Shown here: one piece after another, positions 34,036 through 46,270 of the stretch
How positions within the stretch are numbered: the first letter of the stretch is position 1
How the letters are laid out: every line of letters begins with the position of its first letter
Assembly (NCBI GenBank): GCA_947685225.1
Contig: CANTUV010000032.1
Coordinates: forward strand, 23,567,501-23,631,500
Direction of reading: 5' to 3'
From: Garcia nutans
Lineage: Eukaryota; Streptophyta; Magnoliopsida; Malpighiales; Euphorbiaceae
DNA length: 64,000 nt
Position numbers and translations under genes: made by a program
Notes under the pieces: model-generated
The model's database searches: none
Told to the model about the DNA's origin: nothing
What the model saw: the letters and a program-made list of their open reading frames with translations, nothing else

Positions 34036-37000
34036 TGTAATATCCCAAAGTGTGCCTTAGAAGTTTTGATATAATTGTTGTTTTATTTGAATTAAATGTA
34101 TATGTGTAATTGGAAAGAAAAAAGAATTAAGAGAGAGTTTATATGTTGTATATATGGAAATATATATAACATATATACAAGTAAAAATGGATGGTCAACT
34201 AATGAAGATATTTGTTTATTATTGAATTAATGAATTAATTAGAAGAAATAAATGAGTGGAAGAGGAAATAATTGATTATTTTATTATTAAAAGACTTGGT
34301 GGAGAATGTTTGAAGACTATAAATTTGACTTTGTCTCTTTTTGTTTTGTTTTTTTTTTTTCATTTTCTTTTCTTCTTCCTTCCATAAAACGTGGACTCCA
34401 TCTTCACCATCACTTTTCTTTTACTTTCTTCATCTTCCTTCATTTCTTTACTTGAAACTTAGAATCCATTGGAAGTAATTCAAATTTTTATGGGAATTAG
34501 ATAGTTTATGTGTGGTTTTTCAAGAAAATTACCGTAAACTAAAGAATTAGAGGAAAAGCGTAAGGAAAGAGCCACTTTAATGAGACAAAAGAGAGCAAGA
34601 GAGAGTTTTGTGCTCAAGCTCAAAAAAATTGAAGGAGATTTCAAGAAAACAAGTTAGAAATTCAAGAAATTTCATTATTTTGGTAAGTTCTCCCTTGATT
34701 GCTCTTGTTGTTTTTGAAGTTATTTTTGAGTTTGATGAAGTGTTGTTGATAATATGGTTAGGATTGCTTGTGGTGTGTTTGTATGTGTTGGAAATGGAAT
34801 TAAAGATAAGAAGTTAGGTTGGTGTTGGTGATGGAAGAGTAAGAGTTGTGTTTAGTGAAATCTTTTCTGTTTTACAATTAGTAAAGGCTGTAACTTGTAT
34901 GATTTTTAATTAAATATAGAAATATGTTCTTGAAGTGAAATTTTGATATGTTGTACCTCTATGAGTCTAAAATGACTGAAAATTATGTTGATTCGATTTT
35001 GGAATGGTTATGATTTTGGAAAGATTATTTCTATTAGACCTGTTCCAGCAGGTACCTTAACTGAGACAGCTATCTTTCGGGATTTTTAATAAAATGTAGA
35101 AAAATGATATCCAATTGAATTTTGGATATGTTGTTGCTTATTGAGTCTAGGATTTGAGAAAAATAATTTGGAACCACGTTGATTGAATTTGAATTATGGA
35201 ATTCACAAAGTTCAGAACTGCTGCCAGGATGCAGGGCAATTGAGGCAGTCTGGTTGGGTGAACTATTTGACCAAGATTTTGTGTTCAGTTTGATCTGAAT
35301 TTTAAAGGAATGATTTTATGATGTAAATTTAGTTTTGTAAAAATTTTAGAGTTTTTAGTCAAGTAGATTATTTTATACAATTTTTCAAAATAAGGATTAA
35401 GTTAAGTCCAAAACCAGAATTTACTATTCATATGGTCATTTTGCTAATACTCCTTTTTGGATTAGGTTGTGAAGTGGTTGAATTGCCCTAATCTAAGTGT
35501 TGAGAATTCTTGGAAGAGTAAGTGTATAAATTGGTGTGAGTTGGTTTTATGGTAATTACAAACTACATTAGTGCATACATTCATATGATATTGAGACTTG
35601 AGACATATTTGATTATAAATGTGATAAGGAATCTAATGCATTGTGGATGTATATTAATAATGTTATGTTTGGTATAATGTGAATGTTGTGATGAGCATGT
35701 AAAATATATGTTAATGCCATTGATTATATCCATTTGAATAATGAATTGATTAATGTGATTTGAAAAATAACGAAATGTGAAATGTGCAAGATGTGATGAC
35801 GAAATGAAATGTGAAAGATATGATGTTATGAAGAGTTGCTTTATTGTGATTTGAGATCATATGAGATATGAGGCCATGGTTGTTGGCTATGATAGCAAAT
35901 GAAATATAAAATTGAGGCATGGTTGCCTAATTAATTATAAGAAATGAAATGAAAAGAGACTGATAAAGAGATAAATGAAATGATTGTGTGCCTAATGTGT
36001 TAATTCAATTTTCAGAGTTCTGTTTATGGCCGCATGCCTATAAAGTACTGGATAAGTGAAAAGACAGGGTCGTAAGCCGATTCCAGTTGATAAATGTGAA
36101 ATGTGAATTATGGTAACAGTCTTGCCGGGTTGAGGATCTCCTCGAGTTAAGTCGGGTTGAGGTCCAAGAGACTGGGTCTGTTAAATTTGTTTTGGTAACA
36201 GTCTTGCCGGGTTGAGGATCTCCTCGGGTAGCCTGGTTGAGGTCCAAGAGACTGGGTCTGTTACCCTATCCATGGATAGAGATATATATATCGCCTACGG
36301 GCTTGATGATTGTGATTATGGACCAAAGCAGTAACTCTGAACTTTGAATAGCATATTAGATCCTTTTTGGGCCCATGCCTGTCTTTGTTTTCAATGTGAA
36401 TCATGAATGTTTTGATTAATTATTAAATAATGTAAGATTGTGAAATATAATATTCTCTTGAATTGATCTTGAATCTTGATTGTGTGACATTAGCATGGCA
36501 TTAAAGCATCATAGCACTGTAGTTTGTACCACTAAGCCAGTGGCTTAGCGCGAATGTGATTCTTCGCGCAGGTGACAGGGAAGAACCAGAGAATTCCTCT
36601 AGGCTGAGTCGAGCCTAGATTTTGAAGAGTGAATAGTGGGCTTTAAGATCGAAGACTGACTGGCAAACATGTATAAATTTTATGTGTTGTAAAACTTGAG
36701 TTTTGATGTATATGAATTTGTAAATATTGTTACTTTCCGTTGCATAGTGAACAAATATTTTATCTATTGTATTTCATAATAAACCTTCACTTTATTTTGT
36801 ACTAGAAGTGTAAATCCTTTTTGCAGGTTGTAGTTGAGGTTATAAGGGGGATTTATTGGAAGTGTACTGAGAATGATTTTGTTTGCATTGGTTTGTGTAA
36901 AAATGTTTTCAAAAATCAGAAAAAAACCAGTTTTGTCGACACTTGGGATTGAATTTTTAGGCGAAACTATGGCAAAATTTCTGTAAAAATCGGAACAAAA

Positions 37001-37087
37001 ATTTGACTAAGTAAAAGTGGTAGCAACATTAGGATAGTGTGGCGCCTCTACTCAGCTTACACAAGTAGGTCGGGAAGGGGTGTTACA
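34036..37087 (+). repeat. 5' LTR of Tekay-2
   Basis: 3052 bp, TGTAATATCCC to GGGTGTTACA. Two GTAACAG cassettes lie at 36112-36262. Compared with Tekay-1 it has an additional pyrimidine-rich stretch and leader around 34340-34600. The 69-codon ORF at 34608 recurs in the 3' LTR and is not a gene. Confidence 0.95.
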
Positions 37088-37092
37088 ATTTT

Positions 37093-37110
37093 TGGTATCA
37101 GAGTCTAGGT
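37093..37110 (+). other. Primer binding site of Tekay-2
   Basis: TGGTATCAGAGTCTAGGT follows the 5' LTR by five bases. It is the initiator-Met type site with one change (GCC to GTC) relative to Tekay-1. Confidence 0.88.
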
Positions 37111-37254
37111 TTAAGATTCTCAACCTAGGTGAATTGTAAGAAAAAGAATATTTTGATTTTAAAAGTTGGTTTTTGAGTAAAATACATGTTTTGGTATGGC
37201 AGTCTTTGATCTTTAATGAGGTATATTTTGCTGTGTTTGCAGATATAGGTTGTA

Positions 37255-40200
37255 ATGGCGTCTCATTCACGACAGTCTGTTGAGGGTAGTGCGGAAAGTG
37301 TAGCTCCTGAAGAGAATAGAGATGGAGCTAGAGTAGATAGAGTTAGTGAGGCCCCTACCCCTATGCCAGGGAGATCAGATGCTGATGAGGTACTGCCAGG
37401 TTGGTTTAGGCACATGGTAGATTTGTTGAGAGGGGCTCCGGTGCAGCAGCCACCACCCCCACCACAGCCTCAGGTATCAGTGAGACATTATGATAAATTG
37501 AGGAAGTACGGGGCTGAAGATTTCTATGGCACCATTGATCCAACTGTAGCTGAGCAATGGTTGGATAGAATACAGAGAATATTCATCCAGTTGCAAGCAA
37601 CTCCAGAAGAAAGATTTGATTATGCTAGATCATTGTTGCAGAAGGATGCATATGATTGGTGGAAGACAGTTCCTCATGCCATGGATGATCCACCTACATT
37701 GTCCTACAGTGATTTTCTACAGGAGTTTGAGCTGAAATATACTCCGAGGGAGTATAAAGATGTGAAAAAGATGGAATTTCTGAATTTGAAGCAGGACAGC
37801 CGGACTGTGACAGAATATGAGGTCGAGTTCATCCGGTTGAGTCACTATGCTGGAGGTATTATTTCAGACGAGATAGACCGGTGTAGAAGATTTGAGGAGG
37901 GATTGAGGCCCTCTATTATGTGTCTTGTGGCTGGTTCTAGATATCAAGATTTTTCCCAGCTTGTTGCAGCAGCTAGGAGTGTATAGAGAGCCTAGGGTAT
38001 TGCATCAGCTGCTACCGAGGAGGAGACCAGGGTTAGGAGACCCCAGTTTGAGGCGGGGTCTTCATCTGTGAAGAGAGGTAGAGGCAGTTTTGTTCCTTGG
38101 ATCAGTAGGATTCAGAGGCAGGCTAGTAGGTCAGTTCAGTTTCAGAGGCAGAGATCGAGACCTACAGTTTCAGTAGCGAGTGCTCTGACTCCAGCGGTTC
38201 AGAGGTTCACTCCACCTATATGTGTTCAGTGTGGGGGGTCACATAGGGGTGCCTGTTGGAAGAATAGTGGACCAGCGGTGTGCTTCAGAGGTGGATCACC
38301 TGATCATTTTATTAGAGAGTGTCCTGAGATGAAGGAACAGAGGCCGGCAGATTCTGCAGTTTCTCGACCTAGTGTGATAGGTGGTCGAGGTGGCAGAGGT
38401 GTTGGTAGAGGTGGCAGATCTAGAGTCAGTCAGAGAGGAGGCTCTACACCCGCAGGCAGTAGGCCAGATGAGGCTGGGCCTTCTCAACGAGTATATGTGA
38501 TGCAGAGGCAGCCAGATGCTTCACTAGTTATAGCGGGTACATTCTCTTTATTTGGCATTTTAGTTTTTGCTTTGATTGATCCAGGATCTACTCATTCATT
38601 CATAAGTGCATCTACTTTGCCTGTGACTGAATTGCATTCTGAGTCCCTAGGATTTGATGTGTTGGTGACAAATCCTTTAGGGCATAGTGTGATTGTTAGC
38701 AAGGTGCACCGAGATAGTGCAGTTGCGGTGCAAGGTGAGGAGTTTCGTGGAGATTTGATTGAAATGCCTTTTAAAGAATATGATTTGATTTTAGGCATGG
38801 ATTGGTTGTCTAAGCATGGAGCTATGGTGGATTGTCAAAAGAAATGTGTTACTTTGAGAAGTGGTGATGGTAGAAGTATATTGGTATCTAGTGAGCAGAG
38901 ACAACTTGCATCCTTATTAGTTTCAGCTATTTCAGCTAGAAAGTTGATTAGAAAAGGGTGTGATGCTTATCTTGCTCATGTTGTGGATACCAGAGTAGTG
39001 GGTTCTCAACTTGATAGTATACCCACAGTTGCTGAGTTTTCATATGTATTTCCAGAGGAGTTGCCAGGGTTACCCCCTAAGAGAGAGGTTGAGTTTGGTA
39101 TCAATTTGTTGTCCGGTACCACTCCCATCTCTATCACTCCTTATCGAATGGCACCTGCTGAATTGAGAGAGTTGAAGGTGCAGTTGCAGGAGTTGTTGGA
39201 TAAAGGGTTTATTCGCCCTAGTGTTTCTCCGTGGGGAGCTCCTGTGTTGTTTGTAAAGAAAAAGGATGGTACCTTGAGATTGTGCATCGATTATAGGCAA
39301 TTGAACAAAGTAACTATTAAGAATAAGTATCCTTTGCCTCGAATTGATGATCTCTTTGATCAGTTGAAGGGAGCAGCGGTGTTTTCCAAAATTGATTTGA
39401 GATCAGGGTACCATCAATTGAGGGTTAGAGCTGAAGATGTTTCTAAGACAGCTTTCCGCACAAGATATGGGCATTATGAGTTCTTGGTAATGCCTTTTGG
39501 ATTGACGAATGAACCTGCAGCTTTCATGGATTTAATGAATAGGGTGTTTAGGCCCTATCTGGATCAGTTTGTGGTGGTTTTCATCGATGATATTTTGGTG
39601 TATTCACGTAATGAGGAAGAACATGTCAAGCATCTGCGAATCGTGTTACAGATCTTGAGAGAGAAGCAGTTGTATGCTAAGCTGTCAAAGTGTGAGTTTT
39701 GGCTTGACCAAGTAACTTTTCTCGGTCATATAGTTTCAGCAGATGGTATAAGAGTTGATCCGAGTAAAGTTGAGGCCATTTTGAATTGGAGTCCACCAAA
39801 GTCAGTTACTAAAGTTTGAAGTTTTCTGGGTTTGGCAGGCTATTATCGAAGGTTTGTGAAAGGTTTTTCTTTGATAGCTACTCCACTCACCAGATTGCTT
39901 CAAAAGGGAGTTAGATTTGTGTGGACAGATCAGTGTCAAGCTAGTTTTGATCAGTTGAAAGAAATGTTGACTCAAGCACCTGTTCTTACTTTACCCATGG
40001 AAGATAAACCTTATGTGATTTATAGTGATGCTTCACATAATGGTTTAGGATGTGTCTTGATGCAAGAGGGTAAAGTTGTAGCTTATGCTTCTCGGCAGTT
40101 GAAGTCGCATGAGCTCAATTATCCAACACATGATCTGGAATTGGTAGCTATAGTTTTGCTTTGAAGATTTGGCGACACTACTTGTACGGAGAGAAATGTT

Positions 40201-40767
40201 TTATTTATACGGATCACAAAAGTTTGAAATATTTGGGTGTTCAGAAGGAGCTGAATCTTCTGCAAAGGCGATGGTTAGAACTGATTAAAGACTACGATTA
40301 TTTGATCGATTACCATCCTGGTAAGGCGAATGTAGTTGCTGATGCCTTGAGTCGGAAGTCTCTGGCAGGTTTGGCTGTTTATTCGCTCTCGTTGCTTGTT
40401 GAGTTGAGAGCGTTACATGCTAGTTTTGAAGCATGTGATGATGGTGCATTATTGGCTCAGTTGCAATTGAGACCAGTATTGTTGGATCAGATTAAGGAGG
40501 CTCAATTGACAAATGAGAAAATTCAGAAGACTGTTTCAGATTGCCGAAACGGGGAGAGCTGAGATTTCTTTGCGTGAAGTGATGGTAGCCTTTGGTTTAA
40601 GGATAGATTGTGTGTTCCTGATGATGCTAAATTGAGAAAAATTATTTTAGAAGAAGCACATCAGTCGGTTTTTGCTATACATCCGGGAAATGCAATGATG
40701 TACTATGATTTGAAACAGCATTATTGGTGGTCAGGTATGAAAAGAGACATAGCGGAGTTTGTATCCT
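37255..40767 (+). pseudogene. Tekay-2 gag, protease, reverse transcriptase and RNase H (broken)
   Basis: Gag starts MASHSRQS at 37255 and is stopped by GAG to TAG at 37984-37986 and CAG to TAG at 37993-37995. The same frame then runs 38068-39819. It contains a gag knuckle changed to CFRGGSPDHFIREC, so the second cysteine is lost (38283-38324), protease DPGSTHS (near 38590) and reverse transcriptase FIDD (39580-39591). AGA to TGA ends it at 39817-39819. RNase H (YSDASHNGLG, about 40018-40060) is followed by a one-base deletion near 40155, a frame shift to 40161-40562 and a stop at 40560-40562. The reverse transcriptase domain itself is open. Confidence 0.92.
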
Positions 40768-41167
40768 AGTGTCTCCTTGGAAAAAGATATTGAGATTTGG
40801 TCGAAAAGGGAAGTTAAGTCCTCGTTTCATTGGACTGTATGAGATATTAGAAAGAGTTGGGCCAGTTGCTTATCGTCTTGCTTTGCCGCTTGAGTTGGAT
40901 AGAATCCATAATGTCTTCCATGTTTCTATGTTGCGAAGGTATAGATCTGACCCATCTCATGTTTTACCAGTTGAATCTATTGAGGTGAGTCCGGATCTGT
41001 CATTTGAAGAAGAACCAATTGCTATTTTGGCACATGAAGTGATAGAGTTGAAAAATAAGAAAGTGCCACTTGTAAAGGTTCTTTGGAAGAATCATGGTGG
41101 AGAAGAGGCAACTTGGGAGAGTGAGCAAGCGATGCAAGATCAGTATCCTCAACTATTTCAGACTTGA
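40724..41167 (+). pseudogene. Tekay-2 integrase: zinc-region end fused to chromodomain, catalytic core deleted
   Basis: The sequence follows the zinc region to KRDIAEFVS, then jumps at TGTCTC (40770-40775) to SPWKKILRFGRKGKLSP and the chromodomain end. In Tekay-1 the two TGTCTC copies are at 19483-19488 and 20223-20228, 740 bp apart, so the acidic catalytic triad is gone. The C-terminal half is open to 41167 and ends EEATWESEQAMQDQYPQLFQT as in Tekay-1. The product could not integrate DNA. Confidence 0.92.
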
Positions 41168-41200
41168 TATCAGGTAATTTGGAGAACGAAATTTCTTTTT

Positions 41201-41213
41201 AAAGGGGGAGAAT
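41201..41213 (+). other. Polypurine tract of Tekay-2
   Basis: AAAGGGGGAGAAT ends at the 3' LTR start. It differs from the Tekay-1 tract by one purine. Confidence 0.9.
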
Positions 41214-44200
41214 TGTAATATCCCAAAGTGTGCCTTAGAAGTTTTGATATAATTGTTGTTTTATTTGAATTAAATGTATATGTGTAATTGGAAAGAAAAA
41301 AGAATTAAGAGAGAGTTTATATATTGTATATATGGAAATATATATAACATATATACAAGTCAAAATGGATGGTCAACTAAAGAAGATATTTGTTTATTAT
41401 TGAATTAATGAATTAATTAGAAGAAATAAATGAGTGGAAGAGGAAATAATTGATTATTTTATTATTAAAAGACTTGGTGGAGAATGTTTGAAGACTATAA
41501 ATTTGACTTTCTCTTTTTGTTTTTTTTTTTCATTTTCTTTTCTTCTTCCTTCCATAAAACGTGGACTCCATCTTCACCATCACCATTTCTTTTACTTTCT
41601 TCATCTTCCTTCATTTCTTTACTTGAAACTTAGAATCCATTGGAAGTAATTCAAATTTTTATGGGAATTAGATAGTTTATGTGTGGTTTTTCAAGAAAAT
41701 CACCCTAAACTCAAGAATTAGAGGAAAAGAGTAAGGAAAGAGCCACTTTAATGAGACAAAAGAGAGAAAGAGAGAGTTTTGTGCTCAAGCTCAAAAAAAT
41801 TGAAGGAGATTTCAAGAAAACAAGTTAGAAATTCAAGAAATTTCATTATTTTGGTAAGTTCTCTCTTGATTGCTCTTGTTGTTTTTGAAGTTATTTTTGA
41901 GTTTGATGAAGTGTTGTTCATAATATGGTTAGGATTTCTTGTGGTGTGTTTGTATGTGTTGGAAATGGAATTAAAGATAAGAAGTTAGGTTTGTGTTGGT
42001 GATGGAAGAGTAAGAGTTGTGTTTAGTGAAATCTTTTCTGTTTTACAATTAGTAAAGGCTGTAACTTGTATGATTTTTAATTAACTATAGAAAAATGTTC
42101 TTGAAGTGAAATTTTGATACGTTGTACCTCTATGAGTCTAGAATGACTGAAAAATATGTTGATTCAATTTTGGAATGGTTATGATTTTGGAAAGATTATT
42201 TCTATTAGACCTGTTCCAGCAGGTACCTTAACTGAGACAGCTATCTTTCGGGATTTTTAATAAAATGTAGAAAAATAATATCTAATTGAATTTTGGATAT
42301 GTTCTTGCTTAGTGAGTCTAGTATTTGAGAAAAATAATTTGGAACCACGTTGATTGAATTTGAATTATGGAATTCACAAAGTTCAGAACTGCTGCCAGGA
42401 TGCAGGGCAATTGGGGCAGTCTGGTTGGGTGAAATATTTGACCAAGATTTGTGTTCAGTTTGATTTGAAATTTTAAAGGAATGATTTTAAGATGTAAAAT
42501 TTAGTTCTGTAAAAATTTTAGAGTTTTCAGTCAAGTAGATTATGTTATACAATTTTTCAAAATAAGGATTAAGTTGAGTCCAAAAACAGAATTTACTATT
42601 CATATGGTCATTTTGCTAATACTCCTTTTTGGATTAGGTTGTGAAGAGGTTGAACTGCCCTAATCTAAGTGTTGAGAATTCTTGGAAGAGTAAGTGTATA
42701 AATTGGTGTGAGTTGGTTTTAAGGTAAGTACAAACTACATTAGTGCATACATTCATATGATATTGAGACTTGAGACATATTTGATTATAAATGTGATAAG
42801 GAATCTAATGCATTGTGGATGTATATTAATAATGTTATGTTTGGTATAATGTGAATGTTGTGATGAGCATGTAAAATATGTGTTAATGCCATTGATTATA
42901 CCCATTTGAATAATGAATTGATTAATGTGATTTGAAAAATAACGAAATGTGAAATGTGCAAGATGTGATGACGAAATGAAATGTGAAAGATATGATGTTA
43001 TGAAGAGTTGCTTTATTGTGATTTGAGATCATATGAGATATGAGGCCATGGTTGTTGGCTATGATAATGCAAATGAAATATAAAATTGAAGCATGGTTGC
43101 CTAATTATTTATGAGAAATGAAATGAAAAGAGACTGATAAAGAGATAAATGAAATGATTGTGTGCCTAATGTGTTAATTCAATTTTCAGAGTTCTGTTTT
43201 TGGCGGCATGCCTATAAAGTACTGGATAGGTGAAAAGACCGGGTCGTAAGCTGATTCCAGTTGATAAATGTGAAATGTGAATTATAGTAACAGTCTTGCC
43301 GGGTTGAGGATCTCCTCGAGTTAAGTCGGATTGAGGTCCAAGAGACTGGGTCTGTTACATTTGTTTTGGTAACAGTCTTGCCGGGTTGAGGATCTCCTCA
43401 GGTAGCCGGGTTGAGGTCCAAGAGACTGGGTCTGTTACCCTATCCATGGATAGAGATATATATATCGTCTACGAGCTTGATGATTGTGATTATGAACCAA
43501 AGCAGTAACTCTAAACTTTGAATAGCATATTAGATCCTTTTTGGGCCCATGCCTGTCTTTGTTTTCAATGTGAATCATGAATGTTTTGATTAATTATTAA
43601 ATAATGTAAGATTGTGAAATATAATATTCTCTTGAATTGATCTTGAATCTTGATTGTGTGACATTAGCATGGCATTAAAGCATCATAGCACTGTAGTTTG
43701 TACCACTAAGCCATTGGCTTAGTGCGAATGTGATTCTTCGCGCAGGTGACAGGGAAGAACCAGAGAGTTCCTCTAGGCCGAGTCGAGCCTAGATTTTGAA
43801 GAGTGAATAGTGGGCTTTAAGATCGAAGACTGACTGGCAAACATGTATAAATTTTATGGGTTGTAAAACTTGAGTTTTGATGTATATGAATTTGTAAATA
43901 TTGTTACTTTCCGTTGCATAGTGAACAAATATTTTATCTATTGTATTTCATAATAAACCTTCACTTTATTTTGTACTAGAAGTGTAAATCCTTTTTGCAG
44001 GTTGTAGTTGAGGTTATAAGGGGGATTTATTGGAAGTGTACTGAGAATGATTTTGTTTGCATTGGTTTGTGTAAAAATGTTTTGAAAAATCAGAAAAAAA
44101 CCAGTTTTGTCGACTCTTGGGATTGAATTTTTAGGCGAAACTATGGCAAAATTTCTGTAAAAATCGGAACAAAAATTTGACTAAGTAAAAGTGGTACATG

Positions 44201-44225
44201 ACATAGGTCGGGAAGGGGTGTTACA
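41214..44225 (+). repeat. 3' LTR of Tekay-2
   Basis: 3012 bp, closely matching the 5' LTR. Near its end, 43 bp present in the 5' LTR (about 37021-37063) are replaced by CATGACA at about 44197-44203. This accounts for most of the length difference. Confidence 0.93.
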
Positions 44226-46270
44226 TGACATGCTCATGTATGCATGATATGCATGAATAATACTTAGAGTGGTTCCATGACTCACAGACCGAGGCGATCA
44301 GCAGAAGTATTCTCATTGACTTATTTTCGATGCCCATTCAAGTCTTGCATTGGAATGATCGAAAGCTTTTGCCTTTGTGGCTTTTAACTTCAAGATGTTG
44401 AAACAATGAGTGGTGGAGACCCTAAGCAGCAGAGTCAGGAATGTATCCATTTCAAACTATGTTTCAGCTTGTCAATTGGCAGCTTGCCAATAATCATTTC
44501 CTTTGCCCAATATGTCCTTTGGAGGTTCAACATACTTCCCTTAACTTGAAGGCTTTGTATGACAAAACATTTTTTTTTGGATTTTGATTTTGAAATCAAA
44601 TGTTGGCTTTGCCAAATTAATCTCAATGTACCTCAGGACTTGATTTTTCCAAATTAACATATCTATAACATGACAACCCTAGTTACCGTACTAAACTCGG
44701 GGATTATTTCTACTTAAGCAAGAATTGTTGCACTTCAGATAGGCACATACACATTACTTGGCCAAAGGTCTCATTGAGTTTAAATATTGTCTATCTCATA
44801 TGCATGCTTATCCAAACTATCTCCACTAATAGACTCTACCTACCAAGAGAGATCAATAGGTCTTTGATAGGCTTGAAATGGGGTTTATGAGGGAAACAGG
44901 CTTAAGTGAAGGCCATTTTGAAATTGGAGCTGGTGTGATACAATGGACAAACCTTCACACTACAAATTTCTTGTTGGAATTTTAGGCAGCTTGGAGGCAA
45001 CCTTGCTAGACTCCAAATTTCTTCTATCTTCTTAGCATTAATTTGGATCTTGATTAGGACAATTTTTGCCCTTGTATAAAGTTTAAGACCCAAATTTGTT
45101 TCTTTTCTCCCTTTTCTTTCTTTTTATTTTTCTTACTCTTCCCTTTCTTTATCTTTTTGTCCTTCTTTCTTATTGGACTATAGAACTTTCAAGAACTTAA
45201 TGGTCTTCCTCCTTTTCTCCAATTTTAATTGAATGTTTGGTTGGGTTGGACCAACTCAAAAAAGGTCTTTATGAACCAAATAGAAGCCTTTTGCTACTTT
45301 AGGTAAAAGAGAACTCATTTGGCTTTTTGAACCATTTTGGGTTTTTTTTTACTCTTCTTTTTTTTTTCTTTTTCTTTTCTTTTTCTATTGATTTTTTTTC
45401 TTTCTCTCCCTTTTTTGTTTTTGGTTCTAGCTCAAACAGAGTTGTCTTATTTGTACCAACTTGGACTTCCAATAATGGATGAGTGGAGTAACATAAATCT
45501 TCTTTAATAGGGATAAATCATTTATTACTCCAATGTTGATGTTGTCTGGGAGATATTAAGGGAACTTCAACTACCCTTAGGGTCTTTAAAACATCCACTA
45601 TCTTTATGGTCTTGAGAACTTCAACTATCTTTATGGTCTTGAGAACTTCAACTATCTTCATAGTCTTGAGAACTTCAACTATCTTCATGATCTTGACTAA
45701 TCATTGCCTTTTTTGATCTTATTACCTCTTCATCTTAGTGATCATAAGACTTGCCAAAAGTATCACAGCAGCTCAGGGTAGGTTATTAAGGTTATATGCC
45801 AATGAAAAGAAAGCTAAAATTTTATGAAGGCTCAAAGGGACAACTAGGAATTGATATTTAATAGGGTGGATACTAGTTGTTGGCTAATCAAACAATGCCA
45901 AGATCATTTCTCTCTTAAATAAGTATAGTTCAATTTCACCTCGAAAGTTTGTCAAAGCATGTTCTAAGACTGACTAAGACCTAGACAAAGGTAATTACGT
46001 AGGAGCCCTCTCTAAGTAAGCATACACAACTCAATGTTATAGAGCAATTCTCTTATCTAGTAAAGTCATTCAAGTTATAATGCATAGATAAATTTATGAA
46101 TTACCAAGATAGATTCCTCATTGGTTGAGAACCAAAATGAACAAAGACGAACAAAAATTTATGACGAAAGTAATTCATTCAAACAAATTTAAATTTGAAA
46201 AACACGATAGTTCCAAAACATTAAAGAAAGTAAGATTGAAAAGCAACATTCAAGCTAAGGAAAGTTCATT
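44226..46270 (-). other. Noncoding interior of the gag-only Tat element
   Basis: Sequence between gag and the 3' minisatellites, on the other side of Tekay-2. It begins with the right TGACA duplication. It holds a long pyrimidine-rich block on the plus strand (45105-45425) and a 27-bp repeat (45603-45690). Small ORFs at 44435-44626 and 44902-45093 show no recognisable domain. Where an autonomous Tat element would carry pol, none is seen. Confidence 0.7.
45603..45690 (-). repeat. 27-bp tandem repeat
   Basis: Three to four units of TATGGTCTTGAGAACTTC plus AACTATCTT, with a period of 27 bp. The first two are identical, and the last two have TATC to CATA/CATG changes. Confidence 0.85.

Larger units (their letters stand above)
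34036..44225 (+). mobile_element. Tekay-2: chromovirus with deleted integrase core, nested in the gag-only Tat
   Basis: The 10.2-kb element has LTRs at 34036-37087 and 41214-44225, a primer site, gag-pol and a purine tract. The perfect duplication TGACA (34031-34035, 44226-44230) proves insertion into the Tat element. It is the same family as Tekay-1, with very similar coding and LTR sequence. An integrase deletion of about 740 bp, several stops and a frameshift inactivate it. Confidence 0.95.

Noticed and set aside
34608..34817. 69-codon ORF repeated at 41779-41988
   Set aside because: Conserved only because it lies in both LTRs of Tekay-2; hydrophobic composition comes from T-rich leader sequence.
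44902..45093. Small minus-strand ORFs in the gag-only Tat interior as possible pol remains
   Set aside because: No reverse transcriptase, RNase H or integrase motif could be read in any frame, so they were left as noncoding.
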